Shown piece by piece: positions 13,801-26,544 of a stretch of DNA of 64,000 bases. The stretch's first letter is position 1, and the number at the start of each line of letters is the position of its first letter. A program made the position numbers and the translations under genes. The notes below the pieces were generated by a model, which was not told the DNA's origin, did no database searches, and saw only the letters and a list, made by a program, of their open reading frames with translations. The stretch is from Caenorhabditis remanei (taxonomy: Eukaryota > Nematoda > Chromadorea > Rhabditida > Rhabditidae): NCBI RefSeq assembly GCF_010183535.1, contig NC_071333.1:11406587-11470586 (forward strand), read 5' to 3'.

Positions 13801-16800
13801 TCTATTTCGCCTAAATATCCATTCTGACAAGAACAGCTTGTGACTGACGGAAAGTGTTCAAAAATCTGGGTAGCCTAAATGTGAGAGGAATATGAGATGT
13901 GACGTCCAAACTCAAGAGTTACAGTAAGCAAGCTTAGGGAATCAAACTATGCTTTGCAAAAACTCTCGAAACAAACGCTGAAGCCTCAAACATTCCGAAC
14001 AAAGTTCCGATGAAGAATCCACTCAACATAGTTTTTGTTTCCAGAAGTTGTTGAAAATAAAAACAGTGAGGCAAAAACTGCACACACTTTCTCCATAGAT
14101 GTTATTTTAGGGTAGAGGGTGGAATAAAATGAGGCACTGCGCGCCCCTGGAGACTAATTTTTTGGATTTGTGCCAAAAATGTGGAATTGGATAGAGAAAA
14201 GACACAGAAAAAGAGGGCGTGCATGAGGCAACATTTGTTGGGTAACTGGAGAGCGAGAGAAGATACGAACCGAACTTATACTGGTTCGACAAGCTGGTTC
14301 TTTTTGATGATGAAGAAAGAAAAAAATGAAGAGCTAGACATATAAAATTGTGACAAATGATGCAAAAAGTAGAGAAAGTGATAGTCGGGTAAAAACATTA
14401 GACTCTGGATTTGGATAATAAACAAGATTTTGAAAGTTGAAAAGCACTTCGTCTTGAAACTTATAAATTCAGAACACTAACAAATATTTTATGAAGTAAT
14501 TCGAAGCAAAAGTTGAGAATTTTAGATTTTTTGAAATCATGAGAATATTTAATGATACAACAAAAAACGAATTGAAAATGAACTTTTCCGAATTGATAAT
14601 CAAAAATTAATTGAATTATTACTTTAAAATCTTCATAACTCAAAAAAAAACGTGATAAAAGATAATGACTTTTGAAGATAATTTTGAAATGTGTCTAGTT
14701 GAAATTAACAACGCTCGAGAGCTTTCAGACATTCGGAGCAACTATGGTGAATCAGTGTGATAGAATTAATCCGCTAGAGCAACTCTGAATCAGAGTAAAT
14801 TGCACTCATTAGTTCCTATTTTTTGTTCTCGAAGTCCCCAATGAATAAAATTTGCACTTTTAAATTTTAACTTTCGAAGTTTTAAGCTGTACTATTATGC
14901 AAATTATTTGTTAATACGGAAAACATAGGAGCATTTTCTGAAAAAGGTAGATGTGCTTATCAAAAATAGTTTGTGCAAGTTGTCATTTTACAAAGTTGGA
15001 GCCTATAGCTATAAGAAACAAGGAAATACTCATTACAATAGAATATCGTAGTAAACATTATCTCAAAAAAAAGATAGAGCGGACAAGAAAAATGAGACAT
15101 CTTTTGAGAACAACGAATTTTGCACTAAAGCAAAAGAAAAGTGATGAGAACTTGTGAGGCACTAGAAAATGTATATTAAAAGAAGCGCCTAGATCAAAGT
15201 TTTTTCTCCTTACTCTTCTTTTACTCATCTGAGTGTCCGAAGGAAGGAAAGAAAAAGAGTTGGAGAATAGATGGATACATGGCTTGTGTCACACGTCACC
15301 GGTTTCCGGAGTGTTCCCGACGTCACAGTAAGCAAGTTGTAGATCGATAACAGAAGAACACAAAAACATATATAGAAGAGAAAGAGAAGAGACATCATTA
15401 ATGAATGGGCCTATATGACGGAAATTATGAAAGACACATGAAAGAGAGCGGGCAGAAGAAATTGATAAATTTAATTAAGCCGGATGAGTTACTGCAATTC
15501 CGGGTTATTAGATGGTTGCATAATAGAATACTTGAGGTATTCGAATGGTTGAGTATTAACAGACATATTTTTTTCTTCTATTTTACTTTTTTGAAGCTAT
15601 CACTGTTTTCGAAAAAAAGCACTTAGAAAACGAGGAAACCAGTTTGAAGTGGAAAATGGATAATGGAAAATAGAAACTTCTGGTTTCGAGATTCTCCAAA
15701 ACGTGTGGATTAGTGGTTTGAAGAAGTGGATTTTTAGCATCTCAGAGTTCGTAAACATCTTTTTGTCCTAACAAGATTTTCAACTCAAACACTAGCCAAG
15801 TGCCTTTTTCACTATTGTGATAGCCGGTCAGGAAAAACGAACCGATAAACTAGTTGCTTGAGACGACGCTCAAAATAGATCCACACAATTCTATTTTTAA
15901 CTTGCACACGCACTCCACAGCACTGCACTCGTCGTTGTTTCGATAGGAAGATGAAAAAAGTTTTTGTGAGAAGGCCGAGAAGAGCGGGTCCCATTTGACA
16001 ATCACTCGGAGAAGTTGCGTAGAAAAGTAGGAAATTTGTATTTGGAGACCAATTTACATGGTTCCCAACTCGGATAGAAGAGCCCTTTCGGTCGAAAAAG
16101 AGACGAAGGATGTGGATGTCGAGTTTGTTTTTTAGACGAGCGGTTTTCGCTTGAGGCTACGTAAATTTCAATAATGATGAAGGCATCACTTGTTCCTTGT
16201 CGTTACTTGCAGTTATATTGAAAAGGATCAAGAAAAAAACGAGCGTTTACTCAAACTAGCACGAGTTTGGCACGAGTACACATATCGGTTAAGGAAGAAA
16301 AATGAGAGGGAGAAAATATATAGATTCTCAGAAAAATAAAACAACATGGATTAGTGAATATGGACAATAGAGGATGAGAGGATGAGGAGACAAGTTGAAA
16401 AATGGGATGTACGATTCTCTTTTCTTTTCGACGGATTAGTAAACCTTGAAAACATTTTTTAAGATGGTGGAAAAGATGTTCATCCCATGTTCCATTTGAA
16501 ATGGAAAATAGAACAATTAGAATTGACCAAATGAAGGATGGTGACCATGCTTCATTTGAAACTAGAAAGAAGTTAACAAGCCAAAAGTTTGTATGCAAAA
16601 CAAATGAATAAAAATACCACTAATAGATATCAAGGTTTATTCGACAGAGATAATGATGATGAACTTAAACTTGTTTGTTAACTTTTGCACGGAACATCTA
16701 CAACAAAAAGACAGAATGAAAAAGTGTGATCTGGAAAAAGAAGAAGCTGGTTCAGAGCTAGCTGGAAAATAATGTTTTACTCGTTTTGTGAAGAAGATGA

Positions 16801-18319
16801 AAATTGTTTTTTTTTTCAAACCAGCTTTTAGAGTTTTCTGGTCCACTTTGGAGTCATTGGTTTCAGGATCATATTACATGCCTAGTTTTGACATTAGCTT
16901 CTAATTTGAATGCTGGAGTTCATTATTATGAAACAGATTAAAGTTAAACAAGATCTCATCAATCAATGCACCTTCAACATTATATCTGATATAAGAACAT
17001 GGAAAGATAACATACATTGGATCTGATTGACAAATCGTCGTAGCGAAGAACGACTCTTGTTTAACACATCAAAAAACTAGGCGCAATCTGACAAGATCGA
17101 GGAGGTCAGTCGCCACATGTTCCGTGCACCTATGTTGCCATTAATCTATTTTTATCGTCACGGAGTGAGCAAAACGAAATAAACTCTCAGCTCATCACAC
17201 AAGACAACAAGATGCTCAACACAATTAATCCTGACCGGCTCAAACAGAAATCTCTTTTTTTTTGAGACTTCCAGTTCATATGTCTCAATGGCAAGAATTT
17301 TAAGTAGACGTCTGTTCAAACAGAAAAAGACGTGTGAATACTGAAAATGGAAAAAATGAAGAGGACGGTTGAAAGATTAAGAGCAAAATAAGATTTTAGA
17401 TTTTATTTATGTAAACTTTGTTACTTCGCGGACACACGTTGAGAAAATATTTGAATTTCAAAAAAGGGTGGTGTGATTCGTGTTTTGGTGGTACCTTTCT
17501 TAGAATTTCATTGGTTGAAATATTCGAATACATCGAACACCGAAATGTGAAAAAAAAAAACAAAAATCTAAACTGAACTTTTGTTTTAGGTGATCAGTTA
17601 TACTTCAAATCACGCAAAAAGCCGATGAAAAACCTAGTTCTTAGTATTATTACCAAAATATTTTTTTAAAAAATACTCATCAGAGTTCTAGAAAGGAAAA
17701 TATGATCCTATCGGAAACAGAAAAGTGAAATTCCTAACTTTGATGAAGTTCTTCATTGTGAAAATTACTAAAAATCCTGAGAAAAGGAAGAGAAGTTTGC
17801 AAAACCAGAATCATGGATCATTTGAAATAGAAGCCAGATAAAAACTTTTACAAGGCGTTTTTCTCAGAAGTTGAATTTCTCCATTTATATTTAGGAAACA
17901 TTTCATCTCTGAAAAATAACAAAAGATTAGAATATGATGTTTGATCAAATTCCGATCTAAAGTAGCAATCAATCATAACGTTCTGAAAGTTTACCAAGCA
18001 ATGAGCCAACTTTTGCAATCTTTCAATTTTCTCAAAAAAACATGTATTTTTTGGAGACAACGGTATACAATGAACTTTCCCAAATATTTATTGCAATTTA
18101 AGCGAGTTAAAACTAATCAAGAATCAATATAAACCCGTCCAAAAAAAAACAACTACATGCGTCGAAACAAAAAAAAATAAATGAGAGATGTTTCTAAAAC
18201 TACGTGAGATAATGACCCGGTTGTCTGGAAAAATAAGATCAAGGATTAGCTGGAAATGAGTCACAACTATAAGTATCAGTTAAAAAATTGACAATATGAG
18301 TATATACTGACTTAAGAAA
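7816..18319. other. 10.5-kb gene-poor interval upstream of dop-1
   Basis: No exon series or RNA gene could be recognised on either strand. The DNA is mostly AT-rich with many A-tracts. Locally GC-rich islands occur near 9305-9640, 10480-10970 and 15280-15330. Open frames there (up to about 158 aa) are low-complexity or overlap on both strands, without family similarity. Because dop-1 and the esterase both run leftward, this interval is the dop-1 5' region and is likely to carry its neuronal enhancers; that is inference. Confidence 0.5.
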
Positions 18320-21300
18320 TTATACATTCTTCGAACTGATTTTGATTTTCTTCCAGAATTCTGCTCTGTTGTCTTGATAGACTGTTTGCATCTCGCATTT
18401 CGTTTCATTGATAGCCAGAAACTGGGTCAACTGTTCTTTATTGGTCGGTTCCCATTTGAAATCGAAAACTGTGGAGTCCTCATACTGACCATTTGGATTT
18501 CTGCAAAATATTGATGTTAACTAGTTTTGATTATCTACACTCCTTACCCATATTTTGCAAAATTCGTCCACATTCTTGTCATCAAGTCTAGCATCGTTTT
18601 GTCAGCTTCATTGTACTTGTAATTGAAAACAATTGAAACTCCAAAAATGTATGCGAGTTCGGTACAGTGAGTGGCAGCTGAAATTAACCAGTTTTGTAAG
18701 AATCTATCTTGGTTCACAAATGTACCTCTGAATGGAGCACGAAGGGAGAGAATTCCAAAACTTCTTGGATTACAATAATCGAATGAGTACATGTAAACTT
18801 TATTTCCAAGTTTTGTCATCTTCTCTGCATAGTTGTATGTACCATTATTCACGAATAAGTCGCTGTACAACTGAAAACTTGTGTTACAAAACATAACTTT
18901 CTAAAATGTCGGTACCTTAATATATCCTTTTGCTGCTGCTACCTTATCATCCTCATCTTCTGAATCCTTCTTCAAATAGATTTGTTTGGCTTCCTTCCTT
19001 AAATCTTCAAAATCTTCATGATTTTCTTCAGTGATCAAGAGTGCCAGCAACTTGTCGATTCCCTTTTCATCAAAGTTGCTTGGCCCGAGACTAGCTGAAA
19101 ATATATTATAAATTCCTCAGTTTTAGTTTTTTCTGGTGTACCAAATAGCAGCCCTTCGTGTTCACAGGTGCCGACCATTATATTCTTTTTTGGGGCTTCT
19201 TTTCTCAGTTCTTCAATACTCTTCGGAAGAAAATCACTCGGCTTGCTTCCGATGACTGGTGCCAAATCGAGTCCAATTTTTGAGACGTCAACACCTTTTC
19301 TAGTGAGCAATCTTTTCTCAAACTCTTTGTCTTTCTTTGTTCGGAGGAATGCAAGCATGCTCTCACTAGCGTTTTCATCTGAAACTGATATTGCAATAAC
19401 AAAAACTGTATCTGCTGATGTAACACATTCCGATGAAGTTTGAAACAACATAAAACAAGCAAAAACTAACCTTTTTCTTGTTTTTCGTCCCAACACTTTC
19501 TGTAAGCAAAATCTCTGCAAGCATTGAACAGCCTGTCTTTTCCCACGGTACTCCATTCACATTCACCATTTCCGGCCATTGGAACAACTTGGTGAAAAAG
19601 ATCTGAAAATTGGTGAAGTCACGTATTTTAGCTCTTTTGGGACATGGTTTTTGAACAACAGTTCAAAAATACAAAGCCTAGTCACAAAAAATCACGTACA
19701 AATCCAAACGTTTAAGTATTGGCTATGAGAGATTTGATGAACTGTTGAACAAGATACTAACCTCTCGAATGTGGACTGAGTGCAAGTAAATCCACACTAA
19801 CACCTCCTGCACTCTGTCCAAAAACTGTCACTTTTCTGGGGTCTCCTCCGAAAGCATGAACATTGTCGCGAACCCATTGCAAAGCCATAGTCATATCCCA
19901 CAACCCCAAATTCCCTGGACAAACTTGGTCACCGGTGGAGAAGAATCCGAGGAGGCCCAATCTATATTGAATTGTGACGACAACCACTCCATGACGGCAT
20001 AGATATCTGAATGAAAACTAGGAAATATATTTCTAAAAGTGCATGCGTACTTTTTTTTTGTTTGGACTTCAAGAAAATTCTGGTGCTTAGTAAGCACATG
20101 TAGTGGTCTCAAAGCTCAAGAGCAATTGAGTCTGTTTAAAAAGACTACACAGTAGCCAGTAGAGTGTAACATGGTGTTTCTATTACATACTCTCAACAAG
20201 TAACTCTATAACATTGTAACAAAACTCACTTAGCAATTCCTTCGTCTCCATACTTCACCGCTGAATCAATCAAAAAACCACCCCCGTGCACGTAGACCAT
20301 AACTGGATGAAGCTGAAATCTTATTATGACTTCATGAACCGAAATAGTTCAAAACACAACATACCCCATTAGTAACTTCTTCTGCTTTCCATGTGGGCGA
20401 GAAAACGTTCAAATATAAGCAATCTTCACTTTTTCCGACCCCAAGGGTGAACCTCTCCCAGAAGAAGTCGGCTTGTGGGGCTCTTGGTCCAAATCGAACA
20501 CATTTTCGGACACCATCCCAGTCTTCTGTGTGCTCTGGATTCTTAAAACGGAGGTTGCCGATTGGTGGTTTGGCGAACGGTATTCCGAGATACAAGTCGA
20601 CTTCTTTCTCATCATCAATTTTGATTCTGAACCCTTCAACAACACCATTCCTAGTACGAACCTGAATAATCGAGTGGATTATGAGAAAAATAAATAATAA
20701 ATCGAATGTGTGATTCTCACCTGTTTACTTGGAACCATATGACTCTCATTATGATGTCGCAATGAAATGAAGGATATTACACCACCCATCTGAAAATAAG
20801 TCAGAATTGAATAACATGTCTAGAATAAGAAAACACGATGAAGCACACAAAAGAGAGCATTTGGACCAACAAGAAAGGAATAGTAATAGTGTAGGGGGGA
20901 GTGGCTCAGTTAGCTTGCTCTCAAAATGAAATATATTCGGAAAGGACCTCTAAGTCTCTCTGTGTCTAGCTCTCGCATATCTCTTTCTTATTGCAACTCA
21001 CGTTACTCTACTGTGCGTGTTGAAATGTGCAAATGGGGAAAGAAAAGAAGAAGAAAAGAGCAAGCGAGGCACTTGCAACAAAACGTTGCTTCATAGAATA
21101 AAGCCTTTTCGCCGATTGCGAGAAGGCGTCACTTTGCTGTTCTTGCCTTTCTTGCCATCTTTTCCTACCACCACCCCTCTAAACTTTTCTTACCAAAAAA
21201 AAAAAGCAACCAGAAAAGAAACAAGAAATAGGGACTGGCCAACAGAAGTCTTATGGTTTTTTCTGTTCCGTAGATTATTACAACACCATGGATTATTGGC

Positions 21301-23070
21301 TTTGTTGGTGGTCATAGAAAGTGTCAAGAGAAAAAGAGCGAAAAAGTATGTGTGTCGACTTGACATGGTTTGTCAAGTGAACGCTGATTGGTTTTGATAT
21401 ATTTTTGAGAGCAAATACGGTTATGGCTATTGGTATAGCTTTCCACAATAAACAGTGCAAAACTCCACTTGCACTCGTTTCGTTCTTATTTGAAAAGACG
21501 AGACCGTGTTCTGTGACTGAATGATAAAACGGGTGGGAGGAGAAAAGAAAAATAGAAAACTAGAAATATATGTAGAAAAAAACAGAAACAGCTCGAATTT
21601 CGGTAACGGCGAAATGCAAATGCTGATTCACCATTTTGTTTGAAATATCACACCCCTAGAGAGAATCGGCATCATCATGACGTTTTTTACAAACTGGAAA
21701 ATGAAGAGCCACTCCAAAGAGAGAAATGTATTTATAAAAATTGCGAAAAAAAAAGTTTCTGAAGACACCAACAAGATAAGCCAGAGGCTCTTTTCCTTTT
21801 GCTCTGAACAGCTGTGTGTGGGCTCTTTCTCTCAAGAAGACACATAACGTTCGTTCGGTTGCTCGAGGAGATTTTTCTCTATGTCCACTCTGCGTTCACC
21901 CCGAACAACACACTCTCAACTTTTTGATCGGAAGAGATTATGGCAAGTTCTTCGCCAAGTTTTGAATATGCAATTGCATTCAAATTAAAGGCATTCGCAT
22001 CATTCGTTCACACAAAACATGTTGGTTTTGGTTTTGACTAAAGCTGTTTCTTCCAAAAAAAGTGACTCGGAGCAAACCAATTAGCGCATAGGGAATGAAA
22101 AAAAGGAGAGGAAAACATGTTTTTCTGTGAGAAGGCCTGAAAATCATGGAATTTGTATGAATCTTCAGTCAGAAAAGACAACAAATATATGTATTGATGA
22201 GTGGGCGAATAAATTGAGTCATGGTGGAAAAAAGATATATCGAGAAGACTGGAAGATGATTCAAATGGTCAGTAAGTAAACACAAGGAAAGTTTCGAAAG
22301 TGAACAAGCAATAATGACTAACATGAACTAGACCTTCCTAGTGAGGTAGAGCGTAGTGCAATTTTTTAAATCAAAAAATTTGGAACGTGGATCACGAAAA
22401 ACAAAAAAAAAGAGAAAAAAGGCGCATGGAAATGCTTCAACCATAATGTTGTCATAGCTCTAAGAGGAGCTGCTCAATACACCTGAGCCCATATAGGTAG
22501 ACGGAAAATATCAAATTTCAGATACAACTGGGAGTATAATCGGATTTAGTTTTTGCGATCATAAAACTTTTCTGAGAAAAGAAATGAGATAAATCTTGAG
22601 AATGCAACAACTTTTTTCCTATTGCTAAAGTCTTATAAATTATTCAGAAAGTGTGGAAAAGTAAAAAACTAAAGCGTCATTATGGAATCTATGGGAAAAG
22701 AATTACAGAAGAAACATTGAAGTAAAAAATTTCGAAAACGATTAAAGAAGTACTTATTTCTTGAAAAGCCCTCGGCTGCCAATTGTTTCCTCCAATTCCG
22801 TTTTTTCTTTAAATGGCTTTCGCAACTCAGAGAAAAAGTGTTTTCCAACCAATTATTTGCAGTGCAGCATAGAAATTGTCAACTAGAAAAACGAAACAAC
22901 AGAGGCCTTCAAATTTTGTGGTTTTCATTTGAACTTTTTTTGGTTAGAGAGCGCTAAATCTCTCCCTCTCTTGTTTTACCCTCCTCCCCGTTTTTTTTGG
23001 GTTAACTCACCTTTTTCCATAGTTGCCGAGAACGAGATTTCGACGACGTGCGAGATCGCATTTGAGACAT
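18320..23070 (-). CDS. Type-B carboxylesterase (alpha/beta hydrolase)
   Basis: Exons on the minus strand: optional 23070-23011, then 20789-20721, 20661-20365, 20312-20230, 20006-19762, 19602-19471, 19378-19142, 19094-18916, 18870-18726, 18677-18548, 18500-18320. From the ATG at 20789 the protein is 565 aa; with the upstream exon it is 585 aa. The oxyanion motif HGGGF is at 131-135, the nucleophile elbow GQSAG puts Ser at 215, the acid is probably Glu350 (CEHEG) and the base His466 (THCTEL), so the enzyme looks active. It should hydrolyse carboxylic esters. There is no signal peptide or C-terminal anchor. The start MGGVIS fits the N-myristoylation pattern. The ATG at 20789 directly follows TTTTCAG; the upstream exon starts after another TTTCAG (UTR begins 23089) and adds 20 basic, Ser/Arg-rich residues in frame. 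It resembles the gut-esterase (GES-1) group and the esterase beside dop-1 in C. elegans. Confidence 0.88.
20790..23010. other. 2.2-kb intron or promoter interval of the esterase
   Basis: No exon is recognised between the two possible starts. If the short isoform exists, its promoter must lie here. The stretch is AT-rich, with some GC-richer sequence near 20880-21400. I see no repeat or RNA gene. Confidence 0.45.
23011..23070 (-). CDS. Alternative first coding exon of the esterase
   Basis: The ATG at 23070 opens a 20-codon exon that begins [20 protein letters not shown] and ends at a good GTGAGT donor in phase 0. It can join directly to the exon beginning MGGVIS at 20789. It is preceded by a TTTCAG acceptor 19 bases upstream of the ATG, suitable for SL1 trans-splicing. 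It is inferred to mark an alternative promoter; transcript data would be needed to prove use. Confidence 0.5.
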
Positions 23071-23089
23071 TTTGGAGGGGTAATGAAAT

Positions 23090-25515
23090 CTGAAATGAGA
23101 AGAAAATGATTTATATTCTAGACCATGAGAAATTCAAGAAGAAGAATGAATGACTGCAGCTGTTAATCGTTGGTGCCATAAGAGAAAAGAGTAGAAAAAT
23201 TAAAACTCGCATCACTCTGGGGAAATAAGGGGAAATTTGAGAAAAGGTTGAGAGGAAAGGAATCGAAGAAAAATAATGGTTATTATATGGAAATTGGGGA
23301 GAGAATCAACATTTTCCTGTTTTTGTTTGTTTGATCGAGAAGTTGTTAGTGGTTTACTTGTTCTACTGTTGAACTCTTTTCAAGAACAACAACAATGCTT
23401 CGGCCACTTTCCCCTCTCTCTTAATTATGTGTGCTTCAATCTGTTGTTCTATTACAACACTCTTTTTCGTCTCGTCTTGTTGCGGCCTCCGATCGACACA
23501 GACCAATTGGTTAAAGTGATTTGAAATAAGAGGAAGAAAAAGGATAGGAATAAGGTGATGAAGGAAGACGGGAACAATGAAGTAGGAAAAATGACTGGTT
23601 GATTGGTTGGCACCGTCGAAAAATGGCTTGAAAGTGTCGATGGCGGACAACTACATCCAATTATTTCCAAATCAACGGCTTACGGATTGGGTTATGGATG
23701 GATGCGTACATTCATAGTAAATTTCGGATGCCGTCAAAATCTGGATAGAATATATCAACTGGGAAGTTAGAGAACAGTCAGTTGGAACGGTGTAAAGTAT
23801 TCAAATAGTGTCAGTGTTCATATAAGTCAGAGGAGGTTTAGCTTTCTCAGATCAGCTCTTGTTCAAAAGTTTTAACCTGAAATTTGAACCATAATTCTTC
23901 AAATTCCTTCAAAATCAAAAATTGTAAAATTGAAACTAAAAGGATAAGATGAAAGCAACAAAAATGAGATGAGTGATAAGATACCACTATCATATCATTC
24001 ACGACCTCCTGCGGCATCCAACTTACACTTTTTGTGGCATTCGCGGGTACTTTTTAACACTTTAAAAGTGATCTGTTAAAAATGACCTATCATGAAACAG
24101 TCACTTAAATATGTACTACCAGTAGTCTTTGAGAGACAATTCTGTTCTGACTGATCTATCACGTTTTTCTCCGAAATTCGTGATTTCATCGGCCAACAAT
24201 ACTATTTTGTTTTGAAAACGCTCTTGATCGTAGTGGTGTACCTTACTAGCGATCACACTTTCGGTGATGTTACTATCACTTGATATAATTTTGTTCGGTT
24301 ATTTTTTGAGATAAACGTACCTTGATACTCTATATAGTCTGTAGCGGAGAAAGAACAAGAAAATAACAAAATGAACACAGACACACTTGAAATTTTGAGG
24401 TTTGTAGCCTATGGTATTGTGTGAACAGGAGGAAGAAGCAGAGGTCTCATCAACGACCAGCTCACTATTTTTTTCGACCGAGACGTATCGTTTTCTCTTT
24501 TCTCTTCTTCGACATTTCACGTGGTTCAGCTTGATGAAGGTTCAGTGGGTCGCGAGTGATTGGCGATAAGAAAATGAATTATTATGTGAAGAACAGCCGC
24601 CAGCTCACGAAAAATTGATTGGAGCATGTAGGAATCGGGAGAGAAAAACAAATTGAGAAAAATAAGACAATTGGGTGATTCATTTTTAATGGAATGGACT
24701 CGAATTTAAGGAAAATGGAAGTAAAGAAATATGGTGAGGTTTCAACTGGTCAATTCTTCTTTTAGGCAAAAGAACGGATGCTTGGCGGAAAGAAAATGTG
24801 AGGAGCAATGCGAGTTGAGTCACAACGGAAACAGCTGCACAAAGCACTCCTCACCACTACCACATATTTTTTATCAAACACAATTCCAACTCATTGTTAT
24901 CAAATAAGACGTCAAAAATTGGGAAAATTGAGTTTAGAAACGGGTGAGATGCCAATGTCAACAATATGTTGTCAACACGCAGTACTCAAGACGATCGTTC
25001 AAATTTTAGGAGGAAATGTGTATACATCTAGTTTTCGGGAAGAGGAGAGATGTTAGAGTCAAAACTAACGGATTTGGTTTTAATCAAAGATCCATTAAAT
25101 AGGAAATGTGATGTTTGTCGAGGTTTCTCGCTCTGGTTATCCTGTTATTGGAAATTCCCAGCAACAAGTTTGAGAAAGAAATTCAAACAAACACGTTAGA
25201 AGCAACAAAACTGTAGTTGAATATTGAAAGTGAATTATTTGAAAAACTGACACTCATAAAAATGTTAATTTTACAACATGTTTGGCTACATAACCACAAT
25301 GACTCAGATAGCTTCCGATTCCTTCAGATTTACCAAAACTTTCCCGTTTTTCTTCATCGACTTATCCCCAAATGACTGCAACAATTCCCGTCTAATCTTG
25401 CGAGTTCAGCTATGCCGTCCCGTTTGCCGTCACTTCTTCTCACCGCTTCTTACCACCTCGTCTTAACCACCCAACTACTTTGTTTTTCTTCAAAAACTAT
25501 TCAGTTTGTTGCCGG
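23090..25515. other. Divergent intergenic region
   Basis: This is the shared upstream region of the esterase (-) and the small membrane-protein gene (+). No exon series, RNA gene or repeat was recognised. Open frames of 60-95 codons on both strands overlap each other and lack family similarity. Confidence 0.5.
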
Positions 25516-26128
25516 ATGCCGTCTAAACTGCCTTCCACTTTTTCGTGTATACAGGTTGGTCAGTAAATTTAGTATTCAGTGGTTTATATGTTATTGTAGA
25601 TTATCACACCGAGGTCATCACCCGTACTAACAGATGGTCCCTACCCTGCATATATATCTACATCAGAATTCGATCCAGTGGTTTACCGTGAAGAACTCAT
25701 ACGAAAAGCTTACCTATCGAAGTTCCCATTGTAGTAAGCAAAAATATTGTTATAACGATTTTTGTTTAGTTGAAACATAGCAAAACTTGAATTTATTGTA
25801 AACTTGAAAAAGTGTAAATTAGTTCTTTGAACACTACACACTTTCATTTTCAGCATTGACCGACCTGACTACCTCATCACTATTGGAAAAGGTCACAAAA
25901 CGTGTTCCACCATCAGTGTCGGTAAGTTTTGACTACTTGTTTCATGCTAATCCTCATGTTACTTCGATTTCTTCTTCTGGTTTTTCTATTCTTCCAGAAG
26001 TCAAAGGCGAGGAAGACAAAAGTGGTCGACGTCGAATGCCATCTGCGTTTGCTGGGATAACCTGTGCCGTCGTCATTCTGTTTCTCATAATGTTTTACTT
26101 TTATTTGAATGGTTTTGTGAATTTGTAA
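25516..26128 (+). CDS. Small C-terminally anchored membrane protein, unknown
   Basis: Four exons: 25516-25554, 25600-25733, 25854-25921, 25998-26128; 123 aa, with all junctions GT/AG and in phase. The ATG lies 11 bases after ATTCAG (25502-25504), a plausible SL1 site. The N-terminal two thirds is soluble, with FDPVVYREELIRKAYLSKF and DRPDYLITIGKGHKT as its most distinctive stretches. A basic segment (SGRRR) then precedes one hydrophobic helix (GITCAVVILFLIMFYFYL) five residues from the end. That architecture suggests a tail-anchored protein with its N-terminus in the cytosol, perhaps in ER or other endomembranes; this is inference from topology alone. I do not recognise the family. AATAAA follows 18 bases after the stop. 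The gene converges on the MLT-10-like gene. Confidence 0.65.
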
Positions 26129-26544
26129 AAGTTTCACTCTTCATCTGAATAAAATAATTTATTGAAAATGCTTGAGCTCTAATCTGGAAAGAGCATTTTG
26201 AAATAACCCATAAGCAAATAAGTTAGAAAGAGAAGCGAAAGCAGATGTGAACAACCGGTTTAAAGAACAAAATAACTGGAGAGTGTAAACAAGTGTCATT
26301 ATTGTGTCACAAAGTGACAGAATCTTTGACAGTGTTGTTTGAAAAGAGTTGATGAGACAAGAGAAGAAGAAGCAATAAGTATTGAAAGTCATGAAACAGG
26401 AAGTTGTACTGCCCTAACGGTCAATTGTTTTTGTACCTGATAAATTGTTGCAAAGTGAGAAGAGAAGCAGAATAAATAAATAAAAAGGAAATATAAACAG
26501 GAAAAATAGAATATTCAATACAATGACAAGTAGGTTGAACCTAT
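26129..26544. other. Convergent 3' interval
   Basis: The 416 bases lie between two converging stop codons. An AATAAA at about 26147 serves the plus-strand gene. The minus-strand 3' UTR must also lie here. No gene is seen. Confidence 0.6.
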
